Assembly (NCBI GenBank): GCA_948567375.1
Contig: OX419758.1
Coordinates: 41,927,473-41,991,472 of the forward strand
DNA: 64,000 bases
Reading direction: 5' to 3'
Origin: Lunularia cruciata
Taxonomy: Eukaryota; Streptophyta; Marchantiopsida; Lunulariales; Lunulariaceae
Shown here: positions 26,622 through 40,800 of the stretch, piece after piece
Position numbering within the stretch: the first letter of the stretch is position 1
Layout of the letters: the number at the start of each line of letters is the position of its first letter
Made by a program: the position numbers and the translations under genes
The notes under the pieces: model-generated
What the model was told of the DNA's origin: nothing
What the model saw: the letters and a program-made list of their open reading frames with translations, nothing else
Database searches by the model: none

Positions 26622-28558
26622 AGTTAGCTTGTCAAAAAACACCACAATTGTTGTATGGTATCTATCCATGTATTGCAAGGATGTGATGAGCTCTAGAATT
26701 ACATGTTCTCATTAGGTAGATAAAATTGAGAGTGGTTGGGTTAGTCCACTGGTTTTTGGTTGCTAGCTTTGTTTTGTTGGCAACTATCACAATATTTGAT
26801 AAACTCCTAAACCTCTTGTGCCATATTTGGCCACCACCATTGACATTGTAGTGTACTCAAAGACTTTTCCACACCCATGTGATCAATGATTGGTAAGTCA
26901 TGCGCCTCTTGAAGTCTCACCAATCATAGATCTCCCATAGTTGGAATGTAGCTTTGGTTTGTGCAAAATAGAAGCCCATATTTGATTAAAAGGGCATTGT
27001 ACTCATTGTCATATGTTGCAAGATGACTTTGCACAAGATGCAATAAGAGGTCTTGTTTTGAAGTTATCTTGAACTCTATGTGTTCATTTGAGTTTGTAAA
27101 CATTGTGGTGGAAGAATCTTCAAATCAAGTTTCTGTGATAAAGCATCAAGATTGACATGCACATTTGAGTTGGTAATAAACCTTGGTATCAAAAAATTGC
27201 AGTTTTTCTTCACATTGATGATGTTGACTCTTCATATGCTCCAAATATAAGATCTACAAGTTTTTGTGATTGGTTTTCATTATCACTTGTTTCTCCAAGA
27301 ATTAAAGTCTCCATACCTTTTTTGCATATATCATTGCTAATTTTCTTAATCTAAAGCAAAATAGTTCTTTAATATTATGTTTAGTTAGAAAGACACAAAG
27401 GCAATAAGGTATTATCTATATGGAAATTCATATTGTAACATAACTTCAATGGCAAAGTTAGAAACATCACAATTAAGTAAGGTAATTGAGGATTATATGG
27501 TCGGAGGATGTGTCATGAAGACACCATATGCTTAAATTTTGAGAATGCTTCTTCTTGCTTGGTGGCCCACTCCAAGCTTATTTTCTACCTAGAGTGATCA
27601 ATCAACAAGGTGGTCACATGAGCATAATAGTGGATGAACCAGTAGTAAAAACTTACCAATCCATTGAATCCTCAAACTTCTATGATGTCCTCAAGAGTAG
27701 GAAAATTTGTAATGGCCTTGATTTTTCCTCATCCATCTTGATCTCTTTGGCTGAAACCTTATGGGCCAAAAAGTTAACTTCCTTTTCCAAAAGGCACATT
27801 CTTGCAATAGAACTTTCATTGTTATAGTCATCTAAAGACTTCTCAGATATGGTTTTTATGTTTTGTCTTCATCTTATTATAAATCAAATGCAATCCATAA
27901 ACACTACCACATATCTATCCTATAGTTTGTCTAACATCCAATGTATTTGATCCATGAAGACTACTAGAGTATTAGTAAACCCAAAAGGTAAAACTCTCCA
28001 TTGAAAATCCCCATACCTTGTATCAAAGATAATATTTCTCACATCTTCACAATCAATTAGAATTTTCCAATAGCCCCTTTGAAGATCTTACTTTGAGAAG
28101 TATTGAGTTCTACTTAATTGATCCAACAAGTCATCAATTTGAGACAAGGGATATGCATTCTTTATATTTTATTTATTGAGATCACAATAGTCAATACAAA
28201 ATAGAAGAATTCCATCTTTTTTGGTATAAATAGTATAAGTGCTCCATAAATGGATGTACTATGTTGTATGAAATCCTTTTATAACAAGTTGGTCAATGTT
28301 GTTCAAAGTTTGTCTAACTCCTTTGGTAAGAGCATATAGAATGGTCTACTCATTGGAGTATACTTAGCAATAGCTTGATTTTGAACGGCATACTTTGATC
28401 AAAGATCTTTTGTATCTCTTTGGAAGATCTTTGGAAGATCATCCAAACATATATCACAAACTCTTGAACTATTTGATCAACCATTCCTTTTGAGTTTTTT
28501 TATCCTTATCATATTTCTTTTATGCACTCAACTTCATCTACATAGCAAAAATAGTGAC

Positions 28559-28620
28559 ATCTTCCTCCAAAGCTTATTCTATAAGAGCTCTACTTACAAA
28601 CTTATCATCTTGGGATTGAC
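28559..28620 (-). repeat. Single linker unit in the old chromovirus
   Basis: This is the counterpart of the 60-bp unit present three times in the young chromovirus (60633-60811). Only one copy is present here. Confidence 0.7.
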
Positions 28621-30281
28621 TATTATCAGATTCAAATGTGCTTGCTCAAATATGCTTGATACAATAATCAATAATTAATACTTTGGTGTTGTACTTGAAT
28701 TTTTCAGCTTACCTAATCAAATTGAACCCTATGATATTCAAGCTAACAAAGATATCATAGTGTAGAGGAGCTACTACAAATCTCATGCAATCTAAATACT
28801 TTTCTCAATCTTGATTGCAGCAAGATATGAGGTATGGTACGTAAAACCACTATCATCAATTTGCTACCAAATACTAGCTTGATAAGAATATATAACTTTT
28901 TTTGCTAATTGCATGGACATATAATTCTCAAAACTCTCCCAATCACCAAAATTGTACAACCACAATTGGATATCATACCTTGCAAGTATATCAAACTTGT
29001 ATAGATCTAACCTTCACTCTTTTTAGAACAAATCAAGTTTTAAGTAAGTAGCTTGATATTTCTATTGGGACTCTTTGTTTTCTTGATCCTCATGCTCAAA
29101 AAATTCCATTTGGGAAATGGCTCAAGGTCATCTATTCCTAGTTGGACTTTCAACAATGCAATATCTAATTTGGTGATAATATAAGCAACCACCATTTTGT
29201 AGCAATCTTTCTTTGTCTATGGTACCAAGTGATCTTTATTGGATGGCATAAATCCCCATTGGTGTTGGCTCTTCCACCCTTGTGAGATGTATTTGTAGGT
29301 TTTGTGCAAGTCTAGGTTGAGACCAAGCAATGGGAACCAATGAATCAAAGTGCTTGGCCAATTGTATGGTTTCTTCCAAATATTTGAGCTCCATATGGTT
29401 ACTTCCAATTTGGTGTGTGGTTTCACGTGTCTTATAAACTGATCCAAACCTTTGCCTTCCAATATCTTTGGAATCTTTATTATTGTGTTTTAGAATAGCA
29501 AGTGAGATAGCTCATCAAAAACCAATATGATTGCTTCAATTGGTAGAATTGAAGCCGTCAATATATCTTGTGCAACTCTTGCAACATTCACTGCTTGAAA
29601 TCTTGAATTCTTGAACTGCACCCTTGAATAAATAAATTTCACTCTTGAATTCTTTCCAGGGTGAGATTGGACCAACAAATTGCCATTGACCTTACTTTAT
29701 CCAAAATTTTCACCATAGTTTTGCACCATCTAGTTAGCTCAAAACTAAGAGCATCCACTCCAATCATCCAAAAGATTTGTAGCTTCAAGATAACATTCAC
29801 AATCAAATATAAAATTCTCTCCTACATCTAGTAGCTTTTTTTCTTGAACTACCTTTGGGTTTGGAAATTGAACTTGATCTTCTCTTTCTCAAAATGCTAC
29901 TTTCTCTACTTGATCTTATTGTTGATTATCATGATCTCTTTCTTGTAACAATTGAGTCACATCTCAATCTATTATTAAATAGCAATGATGACTTTGGACA
30001 TTATTACCATGAATACTACTCTACCAAGCTACCCAATTGTAACTATTTAAGTTAACAAGTAGATGCAATATATCTATTGCTCTTTGTAACTTACAATCAG
30101 AAGGATCAATGGTTCATCAAACAATTTCATCATGTTTAGAAAATTGTGAATAAAGCATAAAATGTTAAACTACATGAAATGATAATTTGGTAGTACATGG
30201 ACACAAAAACACAAATAGTTTGGAAGGAATGAACTTGGTGGTCTATAGTTCCTGTCCACCCCATTTATGCTTTGATACCAA

Positions 30282-30621
30282 TGTAAAAGACAAAGGAAAG
30301 AGATAGGAGAATGGAATATTAAAGTGGAAGAAGACATTGGAACTATCAACCGAGAGAAATGCCACATGGCTAGCTTGAGCTTGGTGTTTGGTATTTATAG
30401 ACAACATGAATAAAAGCTCTCAACAAGCTTCCAAAGAAGGTTCCCTTTAAAAGCTATCTTACTTATAATACAAGCTAAGCTAATTATAAACTTGGCATAC
30501 AAGTAACTCAACCCTTAGAAACTTCATAGATGATTTTTAAATATTTTTTAAGCAACTTAACTATATATTAATTCTACAAGATGTTACTTTTATTAGCTTT
30601 TGCTAACTCCATATTATTATA
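30282..30621 (-). repeat. 5' LTR of the old chromovirus
   Basis: It starts TGTAAAAGACAAAGG on the plus strand, like the young LTR, and keeps the TATTTATA that reads TATAAATA on the minus strand. The GAAGCTTC array is almost gone here. Confidence 0.8.
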
Positions 30622-30626
30622 GTAAG
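30622..30626. repeat. Target-site duplication GTAAG, right copy
   Basis: Pairs with 20250-20254. Confidence 0.8.
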
Positions 30627-30740
30627 GATCTAGATCATAAGATCTATTATTTTGCTATTGGGATAGACTTGCCAATAGATAATAAATGATTGTCATCCTT
30701 GTCTCCTTTTATCACATCTCTTAGCTTTTATTCATAAATA

Positions 30741-30770
30741 AATATATATATATATATATATAATATATAT
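30741..30770. repeat. (AT)n microsatellite
   Basis: AT dinucleotide run with one interruption. Confidence 0.9.
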
Positions 30771-32499
30771 TTGGTGAAAATTAAATTCTTATAAACCCTA
30801 ATAAACATGCATTAGTATGATTGATGGCTATTTCACTTATCAACAGAGTGGAAATGGTTTACTCATTTTCTATATATCATCTATGTGCTTATTTTCATCA
30901 TTTTTTTTCTTTAGTCCATCTTGGAAATAGATTCCTTTATCAAAGGTATCCTTAAAATTGCATCATAGTGTGCTAATTTGATCACTAACATTCATTTACC
31001 TCCTTGTATATGCCTATAATTAATCTTATTTCTAATCAAAATCTGAGTGATCTTTTTTCATATTTGAAAATTCCACCTTTCATTATCATCACTTTTTAAG
31101 TATAAATTATTATATTAAAGAAATTGATTGTTAAAGGGAATTTTCAAATTCTTATTGATCAATTATTACTCTAACTTTCTTCTCTTTTTGATGACAATGA
31201 GTAGTGCTTCCTCCTTCTTTGATACTTTAGCTTTTTCTCATCTAGTTCTTCTTTCTTTTCTCTTTTTGATAAAACCTATTTCACGAGACTATGTTACTTG
31301 TGATCTTATTTCATTGATCCTCATGTTCCTCTTCTATATGATCTTTGTTATGCCTTTTATCACCTTTATTCTCATTTTTGAGGGGCTTTCAACTTTGTTT
31401 TTGTCATGGTAAAACACAACATCATGTTGCAAAGTGACTAAGTTTACCATAATCATATAATCTTCTTATCTTCATTAACTTTTGTCCTTCATAACCTTGT
31501 GCATGTAGTTTATTCTTCTTGATATTATGGCTATTAATATACATCTTGAGAGAAACTATTTCCCTCACATGAAAGTCAAGTTCATTTCTAACATTGAAGG
31601 TTACTCAACTCCATGAACATAATACCATAGCACATCTTGAACAATTTTCTAAGCTTTAGTAAAGTGCCACAAATTATTTATTTTAATGCTATAGTCTGAT
31701 TGCAAGAGTAAATCACCTTAGATTTCTTCTTAAAAATAGTGATTTCCTTTACTTCACTTATATCCATAATTTAGACTTAAAGATAACAAAATTCTTCAAT
31801 GTATCATAGATAGTCCTTTCTTTAACTATTTCCAGAACTTCATGTAAACTATCTCAAGTCAATCTATTGCTTTAAAATTGCTAACCAAACCATGATATAT
31901 ATAATTCCAAGAAATTTATTGGCCTTGAGTAATTTTTCATAACCTTAGAGCTACAAAAGAGCAGTATCAAGAAAAATAGTTCAAATGAGCATATTTGCAT
32001 CATAACTAGACAAAAGGATCTCCATGAGATAGAACTATCCTTCTATACTCTTGATGACTTGCTCAATTTGTATAGTTTTACTTTGAAATCCTTGATCAAC
32101 ATTCATAAAAGGTTTGGTGCAGATTTCTACCACAAGATTTTGCATATAAATCCCTTTGCTAATTTTTAATTTTTGTTAAAAACATTTTAAGTTGGGGTTA
32201 ATTATTTTATTTGATATTAATAATAAGCTGTACTGCTCAAAAATCAATATATAAATTTATTTTAACTCCGCTCTTTTCTAGAGCTGATTTTATCTCTTCT
32301 AAACAAGCTTTAGATGGTTTGATGTTTCATCTTCTATTTTATAGTTAGAATGAATAGAACATATCCACATCTAAGACATGCACTACCAAAGGTTACTACA
32401 AATTATAAATTGTTTATAACTCTCCCTATCAAAATTTTGAATAATCCAATCTTATGTGCTACTTTGTGGCTTAATAATAGCAACTCAAATGTTGAGACT

Positions 32500-32942
32500 T
32501 AAAACTGTATTTATACAAGATTAATAACTTATAATAGAATTAAAATTGTATAAATTTATTGAGAAACATAAGTAACCACAAGAAGCACTATCAAGGTGAG
32601 AACTTTTATCAATTTGGTTATGAAATTAATGCTTAAATATTCACCAAATATTACCCCAAGATATTTAGAAAATAAATTTTAAAGTAAAATTTGAGAACAT
32701 AATATGCTTAATAGAAACACAAATATATTAAAAATTGTATTTATAATGAGATGAATTACTCATAATAGAATGAAAACTGTATAACTTTGTTGAGAAACAT
32801 AAGTAACCATGAGAAGCACAATCAAGTTTAGAACTTCAATCAATTTGGTTATGAAATTAATGCCAAAAATATACACCAAATATTACCAAGATATTTAGAA
32901 AATAAAATTTAAAGTGAAATTTGAGAACATAATATGCTTCAT
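32500..32942. repeat. Tandem duplication, period about 231 bp
   Basis: The blocks around GAGAAACATAAGTAACCA occur at 32561 and 32792 and stay alignable for about 210 bp each, ending TTTGAGAACATAATATGCTT. Confidence 0.85.
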
Positions 32943-33739
32943 GAATATGCAATATACTTCATCTTTCTCTATTTTTCATAAACCTTTTATTTTAAAGAGA
33001 TAAAGTTCCAAAAAAAATCTTTATTCTATTAGATATCACTTATACCTTCCTCTTCTTGTAGCTCAATGACCACAACATGCCCCTATAACAAGTTTCTCCA
33101 CCTTCTTCAACACTAAGTAATCTTTCTTCAGTACTCTATCATGTCAGTACTCTTTCTTCAACACTCAAGGTATGTCACCTCATTAGTCTTATGAGAGTGT
33201 TGATACCCTCTCATGGAAATGAGATGTTACCCCAACACGATTGTAACTTGGACCTACACAAATCCTTCTTTGAAATGATGTCTTAAAATTAAATTTTGGG
33301 AAAGGTTACCTTCCATTCTTTATATGTTGAAGTACTAAGAAAAAACTAATCATCATCCCTCATACTGATTTGTGTCGTGACATGTAAGTTGAATATGCTT
33401 AACACACTAGTAAAGAACTTCATTACTTACAAGTCTCCACTTACTCCTCTGAACTTCATCCAAAAGTTTGAACCTAGTACTCTAGATTTCACAAAGAGTC
33501 TTCATTAACTACTCTTGACTTAAACTATAAATATATCTTGAAGTCACCAAGTTTACCATAATTTAATCCTTGACTTAGTAAGAGCTCTACCTTTAAATGT
33601 GATTTGCCAGATATAGTTACCCTATGCTATACTATACTACTATATGAATATGTATTACATATTCTGAATATTGTCTTTAATAATGTTTTTAGTAATATCT
33701 GTACATATAATTCATCAATACAATGTAACAAGTATAAGT

Positions 33740-33741
<2 letters not shown>

Positions 33742-33785
<44 letters not shown>
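33742..33785. repeat. (AT)n microsatellite, about 22 units
   Basis: Uninterrupted TA run. It makes a Tyr-Ile repeat in one open frame that is not a gene. Confidence 0.97.
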
Positions 33786-33788
<3 letters not shown>

Positions 33789-34600
33789 TAGCAAGAACTA
33801 TATTCAAATAGTTTTTGGATATACATATAGAAGACCTGTAAAGACCATAAATTTTCTATCTTTTATCGATTATATACCTTAAAAAATATAGATATAGTCC
33901 ACTTTTCATTATGGTAAAGGAAGATAAAAAAAGAACTTAGAGAGATTTATGTTGGTTATTATTTATTATCTAAAATCAAATTCACCAATCATTCAATTAG
34001 TGATAACTTCAAGCAAGAATTTTAAATGACTTCTTAATGATCGTTCTTTCTGAATAGTGGGAGAGAAAGATGTTGATAATTTTATACTATGTGCTATTTG
34101 GATTTGCATTATTTTTTTGAAAAATAATTCTGGCTGATAGATAGACATGCTCATCTTATTTGGATTATGAAACCTATTAAATGGACTTTTTAAAATGATG
34201 ATATGTGTAGGATGTTTAATTTAAATAATCTTATATGGTCATGTTAACCTCCCTTTCACAACATTAAAATAATTCTACAAGTCCAATTCATTAAGTACAT
34301 GAGATACCTTTACATGCAAGTGTATTTGCTAAAATAGACCATATCAATCGAGCAGATTCTACAAGGAAAAGTTTAACTACCAAGATCAAAGGATAAAGTT
34401 GCATAAGAGTAGCAAAATTTATATTATATTACCCTACTCTTCTTGTAAATGTATCATGTTATTTAGTCTTCTTTTTATCTGTTCTCCGTTAATTGTATGG
34501 TGCACACCTTTTTGCAAAAATTGAAATTTGGTTTTGTTTTATTTCTTTTGATGAAGATAAGTGGAGTTATTTTCATGTCTAAGAATTATTATAAAGGAAT

Positions 34601-37600
34601 CCTTTTATATGTTAAGGTATGAAGAATGAAATTACAAAGAATAACGTAAAAATAAGTAGTGGGTATGAAGAAGCCAAGTCCAAAGAAGAGTAAGAAGCAA
34701 AGATAACATGTATGCAGATTCTTTCAAGCCAAAGATCTTTGGGTCCAAAGACTCTATGCAAATTTGAATATTGCCACCATTGAATTAAATAATTTTTGTC
34801 GAAGACCAAATAATTTACATGTTTTGATAGTGATTGCCAACCATTGACGACAGATGATTGAAGAAATTTGACTATAAAATCAAGTGCATCCACCTTCCAA
34901 GTAATTTCACTTTCTACTAGGAATTTTTGCAATCAATCCAAATTGTGAATAGCTAGTTTTAGTAGTAGTTGCTTGCTCTTTCAAGTTAGTTCCTTCAATT
35001 TTGTCAAGTCTTAGATAGGGAATATGATGAAGATTTGGAGAGAAATGAGGAAGATCCATGTGGTACCTTTCTACAAACAATGGTGAATGAGTAGTTGATG
35101 CATTGTAGGAGTGAATTTCTCCAAAGCAAACACCTTACATTTTTGCTATAGAATTGGGAGTTAAGTTTTCCTTCCATCATGCAAGAGATGAGAAGTAGGA
35201 AATAGAGGACATTAGGAGACCATCTAAGGAATCCCTAGCATTGGAAGAATGTGCTAGGGTTAGATTCAGCCATTATGAATGACATCATTTTGGATACCAA
35301 ATTTGTGGATGTAGGAGATGAGATGCAAAAGAAGATAAATGTGTCCTTCAATGAGAAGTGCACTACTAGTAACAATTGAAAAGTAGCCAATTACAAAGAT
35401 CTTGCCCAAAGAGTAGAAACCCTAATGAAGATAATCCACCTAAGAGAGCAACACCTTACATTGAGAAAAGAAGAGAGTAGAAAGTTCCTTAGTCATTTCC
35501 ACTCAAAAGAATACTTTCTATCCCAACTTAAAAGAAAAGCCATACACAAACCTGCCAAGAAGTAGATGAGGAGTCCAAGAAGATAGGAAATTTTGTGGAG
35601 GTAATGAGGTTGATGTCACAACAACCAAGAGAAGGTTATCAACAAAACTAACATCTCCAAAACCTATGTAGGAAGCAAGAAAAAATCCTCAAATGGTGGA
35701 CATTTCTTTGGAACAAGATGAAGCAAAGACAAAGAGGAAAAAGTGGAGGAAGAGGAGCCTACTTTACAGCAACAAAGACAAACTTAGGAGAAGGAGATGA
35801 GTATTCTGATCCAAAATCAGCACCTTAGGAAGAATAGTTGTAAGACAAAAGACAATAGCCAAAGACCAAGAAGATCTTTGGCTCAAAAAATAAGTTTGGC
35901 ACAAGTGGAACCAAGTACCAAAGTGCAAGGAGAAGAAGAAGTGGGAATAGAGAAGGAAGGAGAAGAATGTCTAGATGAGTTGCATCACAAAGAGCAGGAA
36001 GTGGTCACCAAGGTTCAACAAACCCTGGTTTTGGATGGGGAAGACTTTGTGATTAAAATTGTGTGTCCAATCTTATGATTCTTATAGATGATTCTTCCAC
36101 AATATAAAGAAGTTTTGCTGGATCCAAAGTACTTAACTTCACTAGTTAGGAGATTGCACAAGAACAAATTAAGGAAAAGCAAGAGAAGTGGGAGGAAGAC
36201 CTCAAGAAAAGCAAAGCCATGTTCAATGTGGAGTGCAAAATGATGAACACCTTGATGTAAGAGAATTATGAGCTTAAACAACACAATACTTCTGTATATG
36301 TTGACCAAAAGAACATTAGGAAAGACACCTGAAAACTACATGGAGACATAGGGGCTCTTTGGATCAAAAGCAAAAATCAATAGCAAACCTACCAAGAAGA
36401 TTTTCAAACGAAGGATGTAGAAGTAGCAAGTGCATAAGATGAGTTGGAGGGAGAGAAGGTAAAAGATCATTACCTTAAGTTGAAAATGGCCAAATACAAG
36501 AAAGAGGTGGCAATACAAAAAGAGGACATACAAAAAGAGCTCAAGAAGGAGAAAGAAGTATGAGATATAGATCAACTAAGGATAATGGAAGAAGTCATTG
36601 TAGAGGTTTGGGCCATATATACCACTCCAATAGAAGTAGAGGCAAAGTTTTTGAAGAATTTGAAGGATCTTCAAGACCAAATTGGTATCCATAGCTAAAG
36701 ATACAATACAAAGTTGAATGACTAAGACAAAGATACATGAGCTGAATTTGCAAGTACAAACCTTGTAGTAGAAAACATATGAAGATCCAAAGATGGATCA
36801 ATTAGCAATAAGACTTAGGAAACAAGTAGATATGAAGTTCACAAAGGCTTGTGATTACAAGGAGCAGACATAACTTCTCCTTGAAGCAAATAGAAAAAAA
36901 TGTTCTTCTTCAAAATTATGTTTTGAGGTCAAGATCCTTCATAGAATAGCTCTTCTTAGTTGAAGGTCCTTAGTAATTGTAGTCTTTGAAGTTAGAATAA
37001 GTCCAAAGACAACAAGAGAGAGATCCTCTTTAGGGAACAACTAGGAGCTCTCCTAAACAAGAAGAAGGCACTTAACTAGTGTACAAAAGATTAGGATAGT
37101 GTAGATAAGGAATATATAGTTAGGATTAGACTAGAAAGATCTTTGAATTGGTTCCACCAATGTATTCCTTTAGCTCTAAGTAAGGAGAAGCTATTTAGCA
37201 CTTCATTCTGATGTAAATAGTTATTCAATCCTTTGAACACAAATGAAGCAAAACAGAAAAATCCCTTTGTTGCTTTTGCTAAATTTTAGGATTTGTTGTA
37301 TGCAACTATTGAGTAGTGGCAAGGAATCTTTGTAATAGGAACTCAAGTGATTGAGTGTGTGTGATCAATAGTACTTGTGGCTAGGGTCTAGGATCCTTGG
37401 TAGTTTTGAAGGAGCACAACAATGACTTGATGGATCTTAAGTGAGCTATGGTGTTGAAAGTACCATAAAATTGAAAGACAAAGAATTATTGCCAATGCAA
37501 AGTGCCTTCAAAGTTGTACCTAATGTGAAGGGGAAAACATGCTCTTTGGAGTTGATATCTTAATAGTAAAAGTATACACTTTGGAGTTGTTTGAATCATC

Positions 37601-37800
37601 ACCTTCAAAAAATAGTTGGAACTTATCATTAATGAAAGTGACTTTTAGGTTTTCTATTTGCAATAATGTACCCCATGATGCTACCTTCTTTTGGGAGTGG
37701 TTCTTTATCAAGCAATTAAACATATAACAGTAAAGAACTACAATAGCAATACTTCTCTTCAAATCTAGTGACTATCCTTGTGACCCATAACCTTGTGGGA
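34601..37800 (+). mobile_element. Copy II of the coiled-coil-coding repeat family, decayed
   Basis: It shares with the 22.4-26.6 kb insert the TATA region (TATAAAAT, 34873-34880), a FLSHFHSKEYFLSQL stretch near 35.48-35.53 kb, a long Lys/Glu-rich coiled-coil part (about 35.8-36.9 kb) and 3' sequence near 37.6-37.7 kb that aligns with 26.37-26.50 kb. Limits are approximate. No mobility enzyme was recognised. Broken. Confidence 0.5.
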
Positions 37801-40800
37801 ATGACTTGTTCCTAGTGATTATATTGTAAATTGGATGACATTGGATTGTTAAAATTTGCTTTTACTTTATAGTAGGGACCTTTTTGTTATCAAAATTATT
37901 ATCCATCTCTTCTTCCATTTTCTCAATTTATCTTACAATTGATAATATTTACAATTGTAAATAAGAATTTCATTGATATATCCATATGATATTGTTCAAT
38001 ATTAGTTAATTTTAGTATTTTGAGAATTTTATTGAAGGCTTATTATGCCTTTGTATCCTTAATATTAGTTTTGGTAGACTTTTAAAAAAAGCTCACAATA
38101 GATAAAAGCTCTCATCTTGTCATTCACAACTTTGCACTTTATTGTATTAAAAATGCTCAACCTAGACACCATCAATTCAACTAAAAGAAATTTCAACACT
38201 AGTGTGTCTTTGACAAGCCTATACTAAGTTTAATTGCCTTAGGTAATATTATTCTCCATCCTTAAATAGTTTTAGTATGGGCTTGACCGCAATGTGAAAT
38301 TTTTGTTAAGACTTAAAAATAGTCTTACCCTCTTGACAATTGTTAGATTTAATGAACTATGTATAAAAAAACTAAAAATATTGGAAGATATTTAGAAAAC
38401 CATCTCTAATGATTTTTATTTCTAGATAAAGTTAAATTTAAGAAGTTTTTCAAAATTATTTAAACCCTTGTAGCTTATAAAACATGATTTAAAGCTTCAT
38501 ACATTTTTATGGAAATACATATCTATGATAATTTAAGAAAATGGCTTATAAAATCAACCCACCAATGAGCAAGGAATTTAGATCATCTTAGTCCAGTTTT
38601 CATTTTGATATTGCTATCATTTTATCACATTGAATGATGTATCCAGTATCACTCTAAATTACCATATAAACTAAGGTCCAGTAGCATCAATCAAGTAGAC
38701 ACTAGTAAAAATGAAAAATAATTAAACAGAAATATTTATGTCTAGAGTAAAAATTGCATCAAGGTTCAAAAAATGACAAAGGTTCCTCTTTGCAAGAATT
38801 AGATTGATTGAATATCTACCAAATGTCTTAATGTCTTATATTAAGAATGACTAGCAAAAATGTAAAGTCTATTTACAAAAAATTAGAGAAAGGTGTTTTC
38901 CAAGTCTTTAATCTGATGTGATATCAAGATGGATACATCTATATGAAGCAAAGCTAATATCAATAAAGTATGTTTTATTACCTACTATAAAATCATATTA
39001 TTTTTAAACTTCACTAAAGACAATACTTCTGGTATGTGGTTGCAATATAAAAACAAACAAGGATTTGTGTTTTAATAGCATAGCATTTTAGCAAAAATTC
39101 TTTAAATCTAAAGTTTCCCAAACTTAAAGAAGGTTGTAAGTATAAAAGCGAAGTATTGAAGTATAGATTTTCTTTGCCCATATATATAGGCTTGTAAAGG
39201 GTATCATAGCTAATTGGGGATTTCATTATGGTTGCCATAATTTTATGGTAAGCAAACACAGTTCATCAATATATATATAAAATACAATGTGATATTTTCC
39301 CAAACCATAGATGGGCATCGACAATGTTTTCAATGATACTATCACCAAAATAATTTGTATGATCATCTTTTCATGTAACTTATGTCTTTAATTCCCTCAA
39401 TCCAACTATAGTTGTATATCTTATAAGTATTTAGGAATCAGAACTCAAATAGAGCAATGGATTTGCACAAACAATTCATTTCTACAAAATTTCTGGCCAT
39501 TAAATAGATTACATGGATCCTTATGTTGTGTAGATATGGAAATGTAAAGTGTAATATATTTAACCTTTATATTTCAATATAGATGATATAAGATCTCACC
39601 AAATCTTCTTCAACCCCAATCCAATCAATGTTGATTGCCATCCATTACCTTTGCTGCCAAAATCCTACACAACCAAAAAATGGATTCAAAACTCTTCTCA
39701 AAACACTTTTGAAGCATAAATATTGGTTTGCAACTATAATGATGACAATCATATGTTAGTCCATAAAATTATGAATTCTATGGACTAATATCTACAAAAT
39801 GATCCTCAAATTTTTGTCAACTATAACTTACAACTATAAATAATCTGAATTCAAATATAAATCCAAAAGTAACACCTACAAATAAAAAAATTTGACAGAA
39901 ATTATAAAAAACAAAAAAGGACCCAGATATTTTAAGGTTGGATAAATAGGAACCAAAAAATGATATCCATTTTATTGTGACTTGTATAAGATCTTTGCTA
40001 CTAGAATTTCTAAAAATATATACTTGATATAGGCTTGCATCTAGAATCATAGAATAATAACTTCTTTTGGGTACTTCTATAATATATGGATATGTGCATG
40101 TAGAGGATGTTGCGGTTGACTGAGGATAGAGGGGTGAAAATTGTCACAAGAGTAAAGATATTACCACCTTGAAAATGATATTTCTTTTAAGATTGATGTT
40201 TGAAACATAGAATATTAAAAAAGTGTTCAACAGCTATGAAACTTATACCAATAACTAACTAGACATGCATCATAAACCATAAGACACATTATTCTTATAA
40301 TTTTAGTACTTATAAGTCATAGATTATGAGTCCAAAAATGAAGGAAAGAAAATATATGGATATGGATATGGATTAGCATCTAGTCTACAAGAGAAACAGA
40401 AACTATACATAAAGACTAGTATCTATAATATATGTAGTTTTTAAGAGGAAGAGAATTGTGTTAAGAGGACTCCGATTGGCATCTCTAAATGAAAATAAAT
40501 ATAAAAGACTAGAGCTTGATATATGAAGAGATACTTAAGATATCACATGAGAATTTAAGACATCAAATTGAATCACTTGGAGGCATAACATATGCATTTG
40601 AAGGATTCAATCATTGATTGAACAGGAAATCAAAATGTTAGATAAAGAAATCAAATCTTTCAAATATGTAGAAAAGTTTTCCAATAAAGTAGATGAATTC
40701 TAGAAATTAAAAATGGATTATAATCCATTATTATCCAATGATTAAATGTCAAAATAGTCTACAACTTAGCATCTATAGATCACCTTTGTAGTAAGACCAT

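Larger units (their letters stand above)
20255..30621 (-). mobile_element. Old chromovirus (Ty3/gypsy), heavily decayed, with two nested insertions
   Basis: LTRs lie at 20255-21365 (the 3' LTR, enlarged by a solo-LTR insertion) and 30282-30621 (the 5' LTR). A 5-bp target duplication GTAAG flanks the element at 20250-20254 and 30622-30626. A primer-binding site complementary to initiator tRNA-Met (TGGTATCAAAGC on the minus strand) adjoins the 5' LTR at about 30269-30281. Internal DNA is collinear with the young chromovirus at 57.2-62.9 kb: chromodomain and integrase sequence at 21.4-22.4 kb, then integrase, RNase H, reverse transcriptase, protease and gag sequence at 26.6-30.2 kb. The coding region is broken many times over. 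LTR divergence, even setting the insertions aside, shows it is far older than the young copy. Confidence 0.88.
30627..34600. other. AT-rich decayed repeat DNA, no gene
   Basis: Open frames are few, short and AT-driven (for example 31128-31412, Phe/Leu-rich by composition). Structures noticed are two AT microsatellites and a 231-bp tandem duplication. I recognise no protein motif. Confidence 0.45.

Noticed and set aside
30790-30803. Telo-box-like AAACCCTAA sites (also near 35427)
   Set aside because: Isolated, in decayed repeat DNA, not beside a gene; expected by chance in AT-rich sequence.
33604-33882. Tyr-Ile repeat protein
   Set aside because: Produced by the (AT)n microsatellite.
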